In this document: in pieces, positions 37,958 through 45,397 of the stretch
Position numbering within the stretch: position 1 is the stretch's first letter
Layout: each line of letters starts with the position of its first letter
Assembly (NCBI RefSeq): GCF_000526995.1
Contig: NZ_AZUI01000001.1
Location: 1,488,001-1,552,000 of the forward strand
Direction of reading: 5' to 3'
Source of the DNA: Lacrimispora indolis DSM 755
Lineage (GTDB): Bacteria; Bacillota; Clostridia; Lachnospirales; Lachnospiraceae
Length of the DNA: 64,000 nucleotides
Made by a program: the position numbers and the translations under genes
Notes under the pieces: model-generated
Told to the model about the DNA's origin: nothing
The model's input: the letters and a program-made list of their open reading frames with translations, nothing else
Database searches by the model: none

Positions 37958-38998
37958 TTATTTTTCAGGAAACCAATGACGGGTTTTATTGGCAAACCTT
38001 ACCAATAGAAGCATAACCGGCACCTCTGTCAGCACACCCACTATGGTTGTAAGCGCTGCCGGAGAAGTGGCGCCAAATAGTGAGATGGCAACTGCCACTG
38101 CAAGTTCGAAAAAGTTGGAGGCACCGATCATCCCGGCCGGAGCTGCAATGGTATGGGGCAGCTTTAACCATTTCGATGCAAGATACGCGATGAAGAAAAT
38201 CAAAAAGGTCTGAAGGATCAACGGAACCGCAATCAAAACGATATGCAGGGGATTTTCCAATATGACATTGCCCTGGAACGAAAATATGATGACCAACGTC
38301 AGAAGCAGTCCGATTATGGTTATATGATTAAACCTGGGGAGAAACTGATTTTCAAAGTATTTCTTTCCCTTATTTCTAATTATCAGCGTCCTTGTCAGAA
38401 TACCTCCTGCAAGGGGAATCACTACAAACAGCACCACAGATAAAAACAAAGTGTCCCACGGCACGGCAACACCGCCGACACCCAGTAAAAAGGCGACAAT
38501 CGGTGTAAAGGCGATCAGGATTATAAGATCATTGGTGGCAACCTGCACCACCGTATAGGCCGGGTTTCCTTTGGTTAAATGGCTCCATACAAATACCATC
38601 GCAGTGCATGGGGCTGCCCCAAGAAGTACCGCACCTGCCAGATATTCCTTTGCTAATTCAGCAGGAATGATTGTTTTAAATACGACATAAAAGAAAAATG
38701 CTGCGATCCCATACATGGTAAACGGTTTAATCAGCCAATTGGTCACCCATGTTACAAAAAGCCCCTTTGGATTCTTTCCGACATTTTTAATGCTGGTAAA
38801 ATCCACCTTCATCATCATCGGATAAATCATAAGCCAGATCAGAACCGCAATCGGAAGGGAAATTTGGGCATATTCAAACTTCCCTAAAAACATAGGAATC
38901 CCCGGCAGGTATTTTCCCACCAGGATTCCCGCTGCCATGCAAAGCAGAACCCAAAGGGTCAGATACTTTTCGAAAAATCCTATATTATATTTACTCAT
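37958..38998 (-). CDS. Arsenite efflux transporter (Acr3 family)
   Basis: 346 residues, ten membrane segments. FFEKYLTLWVLLCMAAGI at the start, GAAPCTAMVFVWSHLTKGNP (with the essential cysteine) and GASNFFELAVAVAISLFGA are Acr3 signatures. It exports arsenite from the cytoplasm. ATG 38998 (MSKYNIG) or 39004 (MGMSK) are both possible; the longer frame to 39103 lies inside arsR. The gene overlaps the arsR stop codon by a few bases. Confidence 0.93.
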   Translation of the reverse strand: MSKYNIGFFEKYLTLWVLLCMAAGILVGKYLPGIPMFLGKFEYAQISLPIAVLIWLMIYPMMMKVDFTSIKNVGKNPKGLFVTWVTNWLIKPFTMYGIAAFFFYVVFKTIIPAELAKEYLAGAVLLGAAPCTAMVFVWSHLTKGNPAYTVVQVATNDLIILIAFTPIVAFLLGVGGVAVPWDTLFLSVVLFVVIPLAGGILTRTLIIRNKGKKYFENQFLPRFNHITIIGLLLTLVIIFSFQGNVILENPLHIVLIAVPLILQTFLIFFIAYLASKWLKLPHTIAAPAGMIGASNFFELAVAVAISLFGATSPAALTTIVGVLTEVPVMLLLVRFANKTRHWFPEK

Positions 38999-39323
38999 TC
39001 CCATCACATCCTTTGCAGCCTGCGGAATCTTTACAGATGCAGCTTTCCTTGTCGGATGTAATATTGCAGAAAAACTGTTTTGTTTTGCTGATGGTATCTT
39101 CATCCAATGAGTAGTACGTCCATTTTCCCTCGTTCCTTCCCTTCACAAGCCCGCAGTCACACAGGATCTTCATATGGTGGGAAAGTGTAGATTGGGACAT
39201 CTCAAATTTCTCCAAAATCATGCAGGCACAAAGCTCGCCGCAAGACAGCATGTCGACAATCATGGCTCTTTTCGGGTCGCCCAACGCCTTAAATACCTTT
39301 GTATATTCCTCATAGCTTTCCAT
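38991..39323 (-). CDS. arsR: ArsR-family repressor
   Basis: 110 residues with the ArsR winged helix. ELCACMILEKFEMSQSTLSH contains the ELCxC arsenite-binding motif and the recognition helix. The C-terminal tail is unusually cysteine-rich (SCICKDSAGCKGCDG, four Cys), which may give a second metalloid site. It represses its own operon through the dyad at 39347-39378. Confidence 0.94.
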   Translation of the reverse strand: MESYEEYTKVFKALGDPKRAMIVDMLSCGELCACMILEKFEMSQSTLSHHMKILCDCGLVKGRNEGKWTYYSLDEDTISKTKQFFCNITSDKESCICKDSAGCKGCDGNE

Positions 39324-39346
39324 ATTAACACCTCACATCTATAAAC

Positions 39347-39387
39347 TTCGATTTGATTATTATATACATCAAATCGAAAAATGTCAA
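39347..39387 (-). promoter_or_regulatory. ars promoter with overlapping ArsR operator
   Basis: On the minus strand TTGACA (39382-39387), 17-bp spacer, TATAAT (39359-39364): a consensus promoter. TTCGATTTGA (39347-39356) and TCAAATCGAA (39369-39378) are perfect 10-bp inverted arms that straddle the -10 box, so ArsR binding blocks polymerase directly. Confidence 0.9.
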
Positions 39388-39414
39388 TATGATTTTTCAA
39401 TTATAAGAATAACA

Positions 39415-39909
39415 TCAAAAATCCCGCTTCATCTGCTCCACATAAAGGGACTTATTATCAACTGCACGCATTGTAGCTAATATCCCATCTAAATGATCAT
39501 ACTCATGCTGTAACAGCTCCGAAAGATCACCTTCCAAATACATTTTCTGTGGATTAAAATTCTCATCAAAATAAGAAATTTCTGCACGCTTATAACGTTC
39601 TACTTTAACTGTCAGACCTGGAAAAGACATGCAATCATCTAACAATGTATATTTTTCATCATCGGGAAAAGACATCACCGGATTTATAATAATATAGGGT
39701 TTATCCGTAAACATGTACAGCAATCGCTTCTTAATTCCTATCTGTGGTGCCGCAACCGCACGGCCCGCTCCATATATTTCCCTATAATCCATAAGAGTGT
39801 CATGTAAGTCCTGCACCCACTCCGTCAAAGAATTAATCTCTGCTTTCGTAACTTCTTCACTCATTTCATATAGTTGGGGATTTCCAAGTTTCAATATTTC
39901 TCGCACCAT
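39415..39909 (-). CDS. Peptide deformylase-like protein with variant motifs
   Basis: 164 residues. Motif I is GRAVAAPQIG (consensus GxGxAAPQ, second Gly replaced by Ala), motif II is LDDCMSFPG (consensus EGCLS) and motif III is LLQHEYDHLDG, an intact HExxH metal site. Metal ligands Cys, His, His are present, so a metal-dependent amidase is likely, but the changed first two motifs mark a paralogue rather than the housekeeping enzyme. ATG 39909 follows GAGAGG by nine bases; the frame is open to 39969. Confidence 0.82.
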   Translation of the reverse strand: MVREILKLGNPQLYEMSEEVTKAEINSLTEWVQDLHDTLMDYREIYGAGRAVAAPQIGIKKRLLYMFTDKPYIIINPVMSFPDDEKYTLLDDCMSFPGLTVKVERYKRAEISYFDENFNPQKMYLEGDLSELLQHEYDHLDGILATMRAVDNKSLYVEQMKRDF

Positions 39910-40039
39910 CGCTTTTGTCCTCTCTTTTTTCGTTAAATCTATGCCCAGCAAATTTCTGTTTCCATACATTAGCTAATCCAAAGGATTATGTAAACTAAAT
40001 CGATATATGCACTTTTCCGATTCTCCGCTTAATCTCATA

Positions 40040-40300
40040 TCACTTTGATCTGGCAATTGAGCTACTTCTTCTATGGTGTCCCCTGTATTCTTTGTCTATG
40101 TAATAACCAATATTGCCTCCATAGTACACTTTTTCGTTGTGACCAATACGTAAATCGCAGCCCCCCATTTTGGTGCCAAATTTATCACAGATATCAAAGT
40201 GATATGTTGGAAGCCAATCTTTATCTGTATTGCCTTCAACAGTTTTTTCTAACTTGAGAAATATTTCATCACTTCTAAGAAAGTCTGTATCTATAAACAT
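40040..40300 (-). pseudogene. Truncated GNAT acetyltransferase
   Basis: 86 codons from ATG 40300 (GGGAGGA upstream). The frame shows the N-terminal half of a GNAT enzyme, up to GGNIGYYIDKEYRGHH, where the acetyl-CoA loop begins, then shifts into RRSSSIARSK and stops. Another frame stays open after the break as far as 39974. The second half with the CoA site is missing, so the product is very likely inactive. Confidence 0.6.
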
Positions 40301-40339
40301 AATTGGTTCCTCCCTAAACAAACATTTCAATCAGTTTAT

Positions 40340-40987
40340 CTAAATATTCCAATACACTCCATTAGGTAATTTACATAGATAACCAGAATATTTTTCTTTC
40401 ACCCTTCCCGTATCTAAATCTCTGATTATGACATTTTCATGATATTCCGGGTCTTCATACCATTCAGAAAAATACAAATTATCTCCATCACGGAATAATA
40501 ATCCTTCTGTTTCTCCTATCTCTATTTTTTTATTCTCCGGCCAGACAATCTCATAAATTCCGTTGTTCCCATCCCGGCAAAGCATGAGGGGAGAGACTTT
40601 TAACATAAGATTATAACAATCTTCCACAATCCCCAAAGGAAGTTCTTTTATCATTTCAAGTCTTTGACTATCTGGAAAATAGCTGTATATCTGTATTTTT
40701 TGTTCGTTAAAATCCACACCTGAAAAATATAATATCCCCTTGTCCCAGATCGGCTGATCAATATAAACATTTTCCCTCTGCACAAATGGACTGTAAACAG
40801 TTCCCTCCGGATAATGAATCAAATGACAGACCATGCCAGAAAATACTTCTCCGGATTTAACTGTTTCTTCAGCCTCATATAAATCGCAAAAGCAACTATT
40901 GCTGTCTTTGCAGAAATACCATTCCATGGTACCATCTACCGGTTCCGGATATGAGTCCGATACTCCCTTGATTTTTATGATATTCAT
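40340..40987 (-). CDS. Hypothetical protein, WD/beta-propeller-like composition
   Basis: 215 residues from MNIIKIKGVSDSYPEPVDGT. Repeated short hydrophobic strands ending in acidic or glycine turns (PIWDKGILYFSGVDFNEQKI, GLLFRDGDNLYFSEWYED, VIIRDLDTGRVKEKYSGY) look like propeller blades. No signal peptide, no catalytic motif, no family that I can name. ATG 40987 is preceded by AAGGGGA. Confidence 0.6.
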   Translation of the reverse strand: MNIIKIKGVSDSYPEPVDGTMEWYFCKDSNSCFCDLYEAEETVKSGEVFSGMVCHLIHYPEGTVYSPFVQRENVYIDQPIWDKGILYFSGVDFNEQKIQIYSYFPDSQRLEMIKELPLGIVEDCYNLMLKVSPLMLCRDGNNGIYEIVWPENKKIEIGETEGLLFRDGDNLYFSEWYEDPEYHENVIIRDLDTGRVKEKYSGYLCKLPNGVYWNI

Positions 40988-41204
40988 TCCGTATCCCCCT
41001 TTTTGATTTCTATTTATTTGATCATAACAAAGATTAAGTAAAAAATACAGCACTGAATATTTTTGACTTATATTCAATGCTTATTTAAAATTGATTTTTT
41101 CTACAGCTAAAGCAGAATGATACACCATTCTTCAATAGAAATCCAAGTTTAATTACTTCGACTTACTATACCACACACATCTGATCAAAATGCCAATAAA
41201 TATT

Positions 41205-41235
41205 AAAAAAGACCCCACACTCTCATGTGAAGTCT
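41205..41235 (-). terminator. Terminator, second copy of the repeated 24-nt hairpin
   Basis: On the minus strand GACTTCACATG...GTGTGGGGTC (41212-41235) then TTTTTT. Likely 3' end of the toxin transcript. Confidence 0.7.
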
Positions 41236-41287
41236 CCCTTATCATGAAATTCTCTTCCCGGCTGAAAGACAGCCAAAAAAAAAGGAT

Positions 41288-41306
41288 TTATTCCATAGTA
41301 TAAGGC
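41288..41306. repeat. Duplicate of the rpsR 3' end (distal copy)
   Basis: TTATTCCATAGTATAAGGC is identical over 19 bp to 41662-41680, which holds the last six codons and stop of rpsR. Both copies are followed by the same terminator type. The two copies bound the toxin cassette. Confidence 0.85.
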
Positions 41307-41367
41307 TCCTGCTCGCCAAAGTATATCAGGGTGGGTTTTCTTTTTGTTGCAGTGCCATTTCTATGTA

Positions 41368-41451
41368 TTACTTACAAACTGTAATAATGAACGTAAGCAA
41401 TGCAAGCAGAAACATACCAAAGGTCATCAAGTCCTTAAAGTCATATTTCAT
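41368..41451 (-). CDS. Type I toxin-like membrane peptide (putative holin-like toxin)
   Basis: 27 residues: MKYDFKDLMTFGMFLLALLT then FIITVCK. A charged start followed by LMxFGxFLLALLTFI is the pattern of the small hydrophobic TxpA/BsrG/putative holin-like toxins of Firmicutes, which insert in the membrane and are silenced by an antisense RNA. AGAGTG lies six bases before the ATG. A promoter at 41518-41546 gives a leader of about 60 bases. An overlapping antitoxin RNA would come from the plus strand, but I cannot locate its promoter with confidence. ATG 41457 is an alternative start. Confidence 0.68.
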   Translation of the reverse strand: MKYDFKDLMTFGMFLLALLTFIITVCK

Positions 41452-41517
41452 AAGCATCACTCTAATTCTATAAAGAATGAGATCAACACACCCTGTACAC
41501 GATTGTTCCATGGCAGT

Positions 41518-41546
41518 ATTTTACCATATTCTTCCTGACGTGACAA
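41518..41546 (-). promoter_or_regulatory. Promoter of the toxin-like gene
   Basis: On the minus strand TTGTCA (41541-41546), 17-bp spacer and TAAAAT (41518-41523). Confidence 0.6.
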
Positions 41547-41604
41547 CTCATGTCATTATCATATGCTCTTCGCACTTTACGCTCTGTTCATTAACTCTGC
41601 CTTC

Positions 41605-41635
41605 AAAAAAAGACCCTACACTTTCATGCAGAGTC
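41605..41635 (-). terminator. rpsR operon terminator, third copy of the repeated hairpin
   Basis: On the minus strand GACTCTGCATG...GTGTAGGGTC (41612-41635) then TTTTTTT, 27 bases after the rpsR stop codon. Confidence 0.8.
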
Positions 41636-41661
41636 TTCCTATAAACATCTGAAGTTTAAGA

Positions 41662-41928
41662 TTATTCCATAGTATAAGGCATCAGAGCGATATGTCTTGC
41701 TCTCTTAATTGCAACGGTAAGCGCTCTCTGATGCTTTGCGCAGTTACCTGTAATACGTCTTGGAAGGATTTTTCCTCTTTCAGACACATATCTTTTTAAT
41801 TTATTTACATCTTTGTAATCAATAACGCCATTCTTCTCTCCGCAGAATACGCATACTTTTTTTCTTCTGCGCATGCCGCCTCTTCTGATCTTAGCGCCAT
41901 CAGCTTTATCATTCTTATTATATGCCAT
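41662..41928 (-). CDS. rpsR: 30S ribosomal protein S18
   Basis: 88 residues. [40 protein letters not shown] and [20 protein letters not shown] are the S18 core. It binds the platform of the 30S subunit next to S6. Third gene of rpsF-ssb-rpsR. The last codons and stop are duplicated 374 bp downstream (41288). Confidence 0.98.
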   Translation of the reverse strand: MAYNKNDKADGAKIRRGGMRRRKKVCVFCGEKNGVIDYKDVNKLKRYVSERGKILPRRITGNCAKHQRALTVAIKRARHIALMPYTME

Positions 41929-41949
41929 TGGTACTACCTCCTGTTAGAT

Positions 41950-42402
41950 TTAGTTGAATGGAAGTCCTTCGTCTTCGACTCCATCCGGAATATTCATAAA
42001 TCCATCGCCGATCGCACTGGAGGGTGCTGGTCTGGAAACCGGCTGATAACCGCCGCCTTCTCCGGACGCTCCGCCCTTGCTGTCTGCGAATTCCTGATCT
42101 TCTACAACGATATCAGTTGTATAAACCTTAACGCCTTCTTTATTCGTATAACTTCCAGTCTGGATCCTTCCGGAAATCAGTACTCTCATGCCCTGACGGA
42201 AATACTTCTCCGCAAATTCTCCTGCTCTGTCAAATGCAACGCAATTGATAAAATCAGCAGTCTGCTCATTGCCGTCCTGATTTCTGCGGCTTCTGCGATC
42301 AACTGCAAGGGTATACCTTGCAATCGCCATAGCACGCTCTCCCTGGGAATATCTTACTTCTGGATCACGGGTCAATCTGCCCATAAGGATTACTCTGTTC
42401 AT
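41950..42402 (-). CDS. ssb: Single-stranded DNA-binding protein
   Basis: 150 residues. OB fold at 1-105 (MNRVILMGRLTRDPEVRYSQ, RSRRNQDGNEQTADFINCVA, RVLISGRIQTGSYTNKEG), a Gly/Ser/Pro linker and an acidic tail EDEGLPFN. The tail ends PFN instead of the common DDDIPF, but keeps the acidic-hydrophobic tip that recruits partner proteins. Confidence 0.97.
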   Translation of the reverse strand: MNRVILMGRLTRDPEVRYSQGERAMAIARYTLAVDRRSRRNQDGNEQTADFINCVAFDRAGEFAEKYFRQGMRVLISGRIQTGSYTNKEGVKVYTTDIVVEDQEFADSKGGASGEGGGYQPVSRPAPSSAIGDGFMNIPDGVEDEGLPFN

Positions 42403-42424
42403 ACGATCACGCTTTCTTTATCTA

Positions 42425-42712
42425 TTATGCCTCTTGTCTAACGCATAAGTATCTGATGACCGGCTCCATAATGCGAATGTGTGCTTCCAACTCGTTGGGA
42501 GTTGTGGAATCGCCATCAAATTTGATGAAGTAGTAGAATCCTTCTTTCATTTTCTGAATCTCGTAAGCTAATCTCTTCTTACCCCATTCATCAACGTTGG
42601 TTACAGCGCCGCCGAAACGAGTGATATAACCCGTAACTTTTTCCATGGCTGCTGCTCTCTCTTCATCTTCGAGCTTTACGTTCAGAACAACGGCTAACTC
42701 ATATTTGTTCAT
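42425..42712 (-). CDS. rpsF: 30S ribosomal protein S6
   Basis: 95 residues: MNKYELAVVLNVKLEDEERA, VDEWGKKRLAYEIQKMKEGF, YYFIKFDGD and RIMEPVIRYLCVRQE are S6. The frame is open to 42763, but AGGAGG sits correctly before ATG 42712. In other bacteria the S6-S18 complex represses this operon through its leader; I saw no clear leader structure here. Confidence 0.97.
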   Translation of the reverse strand: MNKYELAVVLNVKLEDEERAAAMEKVTGYITRFGGAVTNVDEWGKKRLAYEIQKMKEGFYYFIKFDGDSTTPNELEAHIRIMEPVIRYLCVRQEA

Positions 42713-42787
42713 GCTTGTTACCTCCTTGTGGTCTCTGGCCCCTGATTTCAGTTTCAGGAGCAAGGAATCTATATGTCACGGATTAAT

Positions 42788-42816
42788 ATTATACAGGAAA
42801 CATTTGATAAAAGCAA
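42788..42816 (-). promoter_or_regulatory. Promoter of rpsF-ssb-rpsR
   Basis: On the minus strand TTGCTT (42811-42816), 17-bp spacer, TATAAT (42788-42793), about 75 bases before the rpsF start. Confidence 0.75.
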
Positions 42817-42863
42817 GTCCTTTTCCCAATTTCCCGGACCTTTTCCTTTGTTTTTTCGCCATT

Positions 42864-43061
42864 TTATGCCTTTGGCTGGCCATCCTTGCCTTTCAGTCCT
42901 CTGGTGTTCTTTTCCACCAGCTTCCTTGAAACCATGACCTGATGGCCGCATCCCATGCATTTTAAGCGAAAATCCGCGCCAACCCTTAAAATTTCCCACT
43001 CCTGGCTTCCGCAGGGATGCTGCTTTTTGAGTTTTACAATATCTCCAACCTCGTAATTCAT
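42864..43061 (-). CDS. DUF951 family protein
   Basis: 65 residues: MNYEVGDIVKLKKQHPCGSQ, WEILRVGADFRLKCMGCGH and VMVSRKLVEKN. The two cysteine pairs (HPCG and CMGCGH) suggest a zinc-stabilised SH3-like fold. The family is conserved in Firmicutes near rpsF and ychF; function is unknown. ATG 43061 follows AGGTG. Confidence 0.85.
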   Translation of the reverse strand: MNYEVGDIVKLKKQHPCGSQEWEILRVGADFRLKCMGCGHQVMVSRKLVEKNTRGLKGKDGQPKA

Positions 43062-43109
43062 ATCAATCACCTGCCCCTGACCTCTTTCACAAACATCTCT
43101 TGCTCTCTG

Positions 43110-44099
43110 CTATTTTAAAATGGAATCGATCTTTCCCAATTCTTCCTGTGTGAATTTTAAGTTATCAAGGCAGGCCGCACTGTCTTCTAACTGTTTTACA
43201 CTGCTGGCTCCGATGAGAACGGAAGTCACGGCTTTTTCCCGAAGAACCCAGGAAAGGGCCATCCGGGCCAGCGTCTGCCCGCGCCCCAGGGCCAGTTCAT
43301 TTAACTGCCTGATCTGATCCAGCTTTTCATCTGACAAATAGCGGCCGCCAATGGTGGTTCCCTGCTTTGAAGCCCTGGAACCCTGCGGAATGCCCTTTAA
43401 ATACTTGTCAGTCAGCGCTCCCTGAGCCAGAGGACTGTAGCAGATGCAGCCTACGCCGTTTTCAAGAAGCGTATCAAACAGGCCTTCTTCTGCCCCTCTC
43501 TCAAACATGTTGTATCTTGGCTGTTCAATCAGACAGGGAACTCCCATATTTTTTAACAAAAGAACCGCTTCCCTTGCCTCACGATCCCCATAATTGGAGA
43601 TTCCCACATAAAGGGCCTTTCCCTGTTTCACGATGTCAGCCAATGCTCCCATGGTTTCCTCAAGCGGTGTCTCCGGATCCGGCCTGTGATGGTAGAAAAT
43701 GTCAGCATAATCCAGCCCCATCCGCTTTAAGCTCTGGTCCAGGCTGGCCATTAAGTACTTTCTGGAACCCCAGTTTCCATAAGGTCCGGGCCACATATCA
43801 AATCCGGCTTTCGTGGAGATGACCAGCTCATCCCGGTATTTTCCCAGATCGCTTTTTAAAATCTCTCCGAAATTTTCTTCCGCTTTCCCCACTGCCGGAG
43901 AGCCGTAGTTGTTTGCCAGGTCAAAATGGGTGATCCCCATATCAAATGCCCGTAAAAGAATCTCCCTCTGTTCCTCCAAAGGCTTTTCCAGGCCAAAATT
44001 CTGCCACAAGCCCAAGGATATCATGGGAAGTAAAACTCCGCTCCTTCCGCAACGCCTGTATTCCATTTTTTCATATCTGTTTTCTGCTGCCTGATACAT
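43110..44099 (-). CDS. Aldo/keto reductase (YghZ/Gpr-like)
   Basis: 329 residues, TIM barrel. Catalytic tetrad: Asp in THFDLANNYGSP with Tyr, Lys in LVISTKAGFDMWPG, His in DIFYHHRPDPETPLEE. The GPYGNWGSRKYLMASLDQSL stretch is typical of the L-glyceraldehyde-3-phosphate reductase (YghZ) branch. NADPH site near VLIGASSVKQLEDS. It reduces small aldehydes in the cytoplasm. AAAGGAG precedes the start. Confidence 0.92.
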   Translation of the reverse strand: MYQAAENRYEKMEYRRCGRSGVLLPMISLGLWQNFGLEKPLEEQREILLRAFDMGITHFDLANNYGSPAVGKAEENFGEILKSDLGKYRDELVISTKAGFDMWPGPYGNWGSRKYLMASLDQSLKRMGLDYADIFYHHRPDPETPLEETMGALADIVKQGKALYVGISNYGDREAREAVLLLKNMGVPCLIEQPRYNMFERGAEEGLFDTLLENGVGCICYSPLAQGALTDKYLKGIPQGSRASKQGTTIGGRYLSDEKLDQIRQLNELALGRGQTLARMALSWVLREKAVTSVLIGASSVKQLEDSAACLDNLKFTQEELGKIDSILK

Positions 44100-44345
44100 A
44101 ACTGACTCTCCTTTTCTTCTCGTGAAGGCAGCGGGCCAAGGTCAAGCGAGCTTGACTCTGGCGGCCGCCCCGGACATTTTTCAAGCCCAGAATCACACGC
44201 CTTGTGAGTTTTCCAGGCTGCCGCGGCATTCACCCAATGAATATGCAGACATATTCATCCGGCTCATTGCCTGCGCAAAACATAAGGCGGATTCAATCGA
44301 ACCCGCCAAAGCTGACCTGCTTCATTCTCCTTCCGGAAAAATCTG
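44100..44345. other. GC-rich non-coding spacer with palindromes
   Basis: About 245 bases between two minus-strand genes, visibly richer in GC than its surroundings. It contains the perfect palindrome GTCAAGC-GA-GCTTGAC (44141-44156) and ATGAATATG-CAGA-CATATTCAT (44237-44258). Short frames on both strands lack ribosome sites and family signatures. It may be an RNA or a repeat element; unknown. Confidence 0.45.
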
Positions 44346-45395
44346 CTAGGTAATCTCGTCAAAGAACACTCCATTTAATGGCCGGATCCGTTCCACCATG
44401 GACCTTCTGTCCTCCGGCACGGTTGGCATCCCATATCCAAACAGCCAGGAGGTCATCTCACTGATACTTAAGGACAAATGAGGCTTGATCCCTTCTCCGT
44501 CCTTTACAGGAAGAAGAGAAGAACCTTCCTGACCCAGCCTCCAACGGAACACTCCGTCATTCTGGCGGATGAAATCATCCTTTACTTCTATAAACAGCTC
44601 CATCTCGCTGACAGGGCATTCCTTTTTTAATCGTATCACAGAAATGAACTGTTCCAGGTGAATGATCCTGCCCATGACGGCCGGCTTTAATGGGCCGGTC
44701 TCCTTTACATATCCGGGAAGACAGACAAGTTCCCGCTGGTTTTCCGCCGTCTCTCCGTAATAGGCCCACACGCCGGCCAGCTCTTCCCTGTCATCTCTGG
44801 TAAAAAGAAGGATTAAATCCCCTCTGTCACTTCTCACTTCCCTGCTTAAGTTCTGGTAATACTCCTCATCTCTGAGTGCATAGACCTCATACCTTTTTTC
44901 CAGCTGCCTTCCCACAAATCTTGCAGCTTCCCTGCATTCATCCGACCGCTCCACAAAAGCCCGGCGGCTTAAGCGCAGCCGTCCCTTTTCGTTCAGCGCC
45001 ACCTCCGGCAAGTCGCAGATATAGGTAAAATCAAAGGGAAAATAAATCGCAGGGTCAGCGGGCACCAGAAAACAAAAGCCCATCCGCTCCATATACATAT
45101 CGGAAAAACAGCGGTTTAAAAGCCGCCTCATATGTCCCTGATGGCGGAAATCCGGATCCGTGGCAACCCCTGCAATATAATCCACCTTCCACAGGCGGTC
45201 CTTGACCACCACCTCATAAGGATTGCGGTGCAGCATGGCTACCACGCGGGTCTCCTTCCAGGCAGTGAGAATCTTATTTTTCCGCACCCTGTCTGAATAA
45301 TAATAATCTATAAAGCTCTGGGAATCCTCAGAAAAAACCTTTGCCCAAAGCGCCCGGCTCTCGCCTTTTTCTTCCTGCTTCAAATACCGTACCAT
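44346..45395 (-). CDS. Eis-like GNAT N-acetyltransferase
   Basis: 349 residues. N-terminal GNAT domain with VDYIAGVATDPDFRHQGHMR, which includes the V-A-T-x-P-x-x-R-x-x-G-x-M acetyl-CoA loop of Eis-type enzymes, then FCFLVPADPAIYFPFDFTYI. The second half (about 190-349) follows the Eis plan with an SCP2-like C-terminal region. Such enzymes acetylate amines. It begins two bases behind the DUF2156 gene, with GAAGGG as ribosome site, so the two are co-translated. Confidence 0.85.
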   Translation of the reverse strand: MVRYLKQEEKGESRALWAKVFSEDSQSFIDYYYSDRVRKNKILTAWKETRVVAMLHRNPYEVVVKDRLWKVDYIAGVATDPDFRHQGHMRRLLNRCFSDMYMERMGFCFLVPADPAIYFPFDFTYICDLPEVALNEKGRLRLSRRAFVERSDECREAARFVGRQLEKRYEVYALRDEEYYQNLSREVRSDRGDLILLFTRDDREELAGVWAYYGETAENQRELVCLPGYVKETGPLKPAVMGRIIHLEQFISVIRLKKECPVSEMELFIEVKDDFIRQNDGVFRWRLGQEGSSLLPVKDGEGIKPHLSLSISEMTSWLFGYGMPTVPEDRRSMVERIRPLNGVFFDEIT

Positions 45396-45397
45396 AG

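Noticed and set aside
41344..41538. 64-codon plus-strand frame over the toxin cassette
   Set aside because: It lies antisense to the toxin-like gene; composition (Cys, Asn, His rich) is not protein-like and no ribosome site exists.
44122..44349. 75-codon plus-strand frame in the GC-rich spacer
   Set aside because: No ribosome site or recognisable protein; high GC lowers stop frequency by chance.
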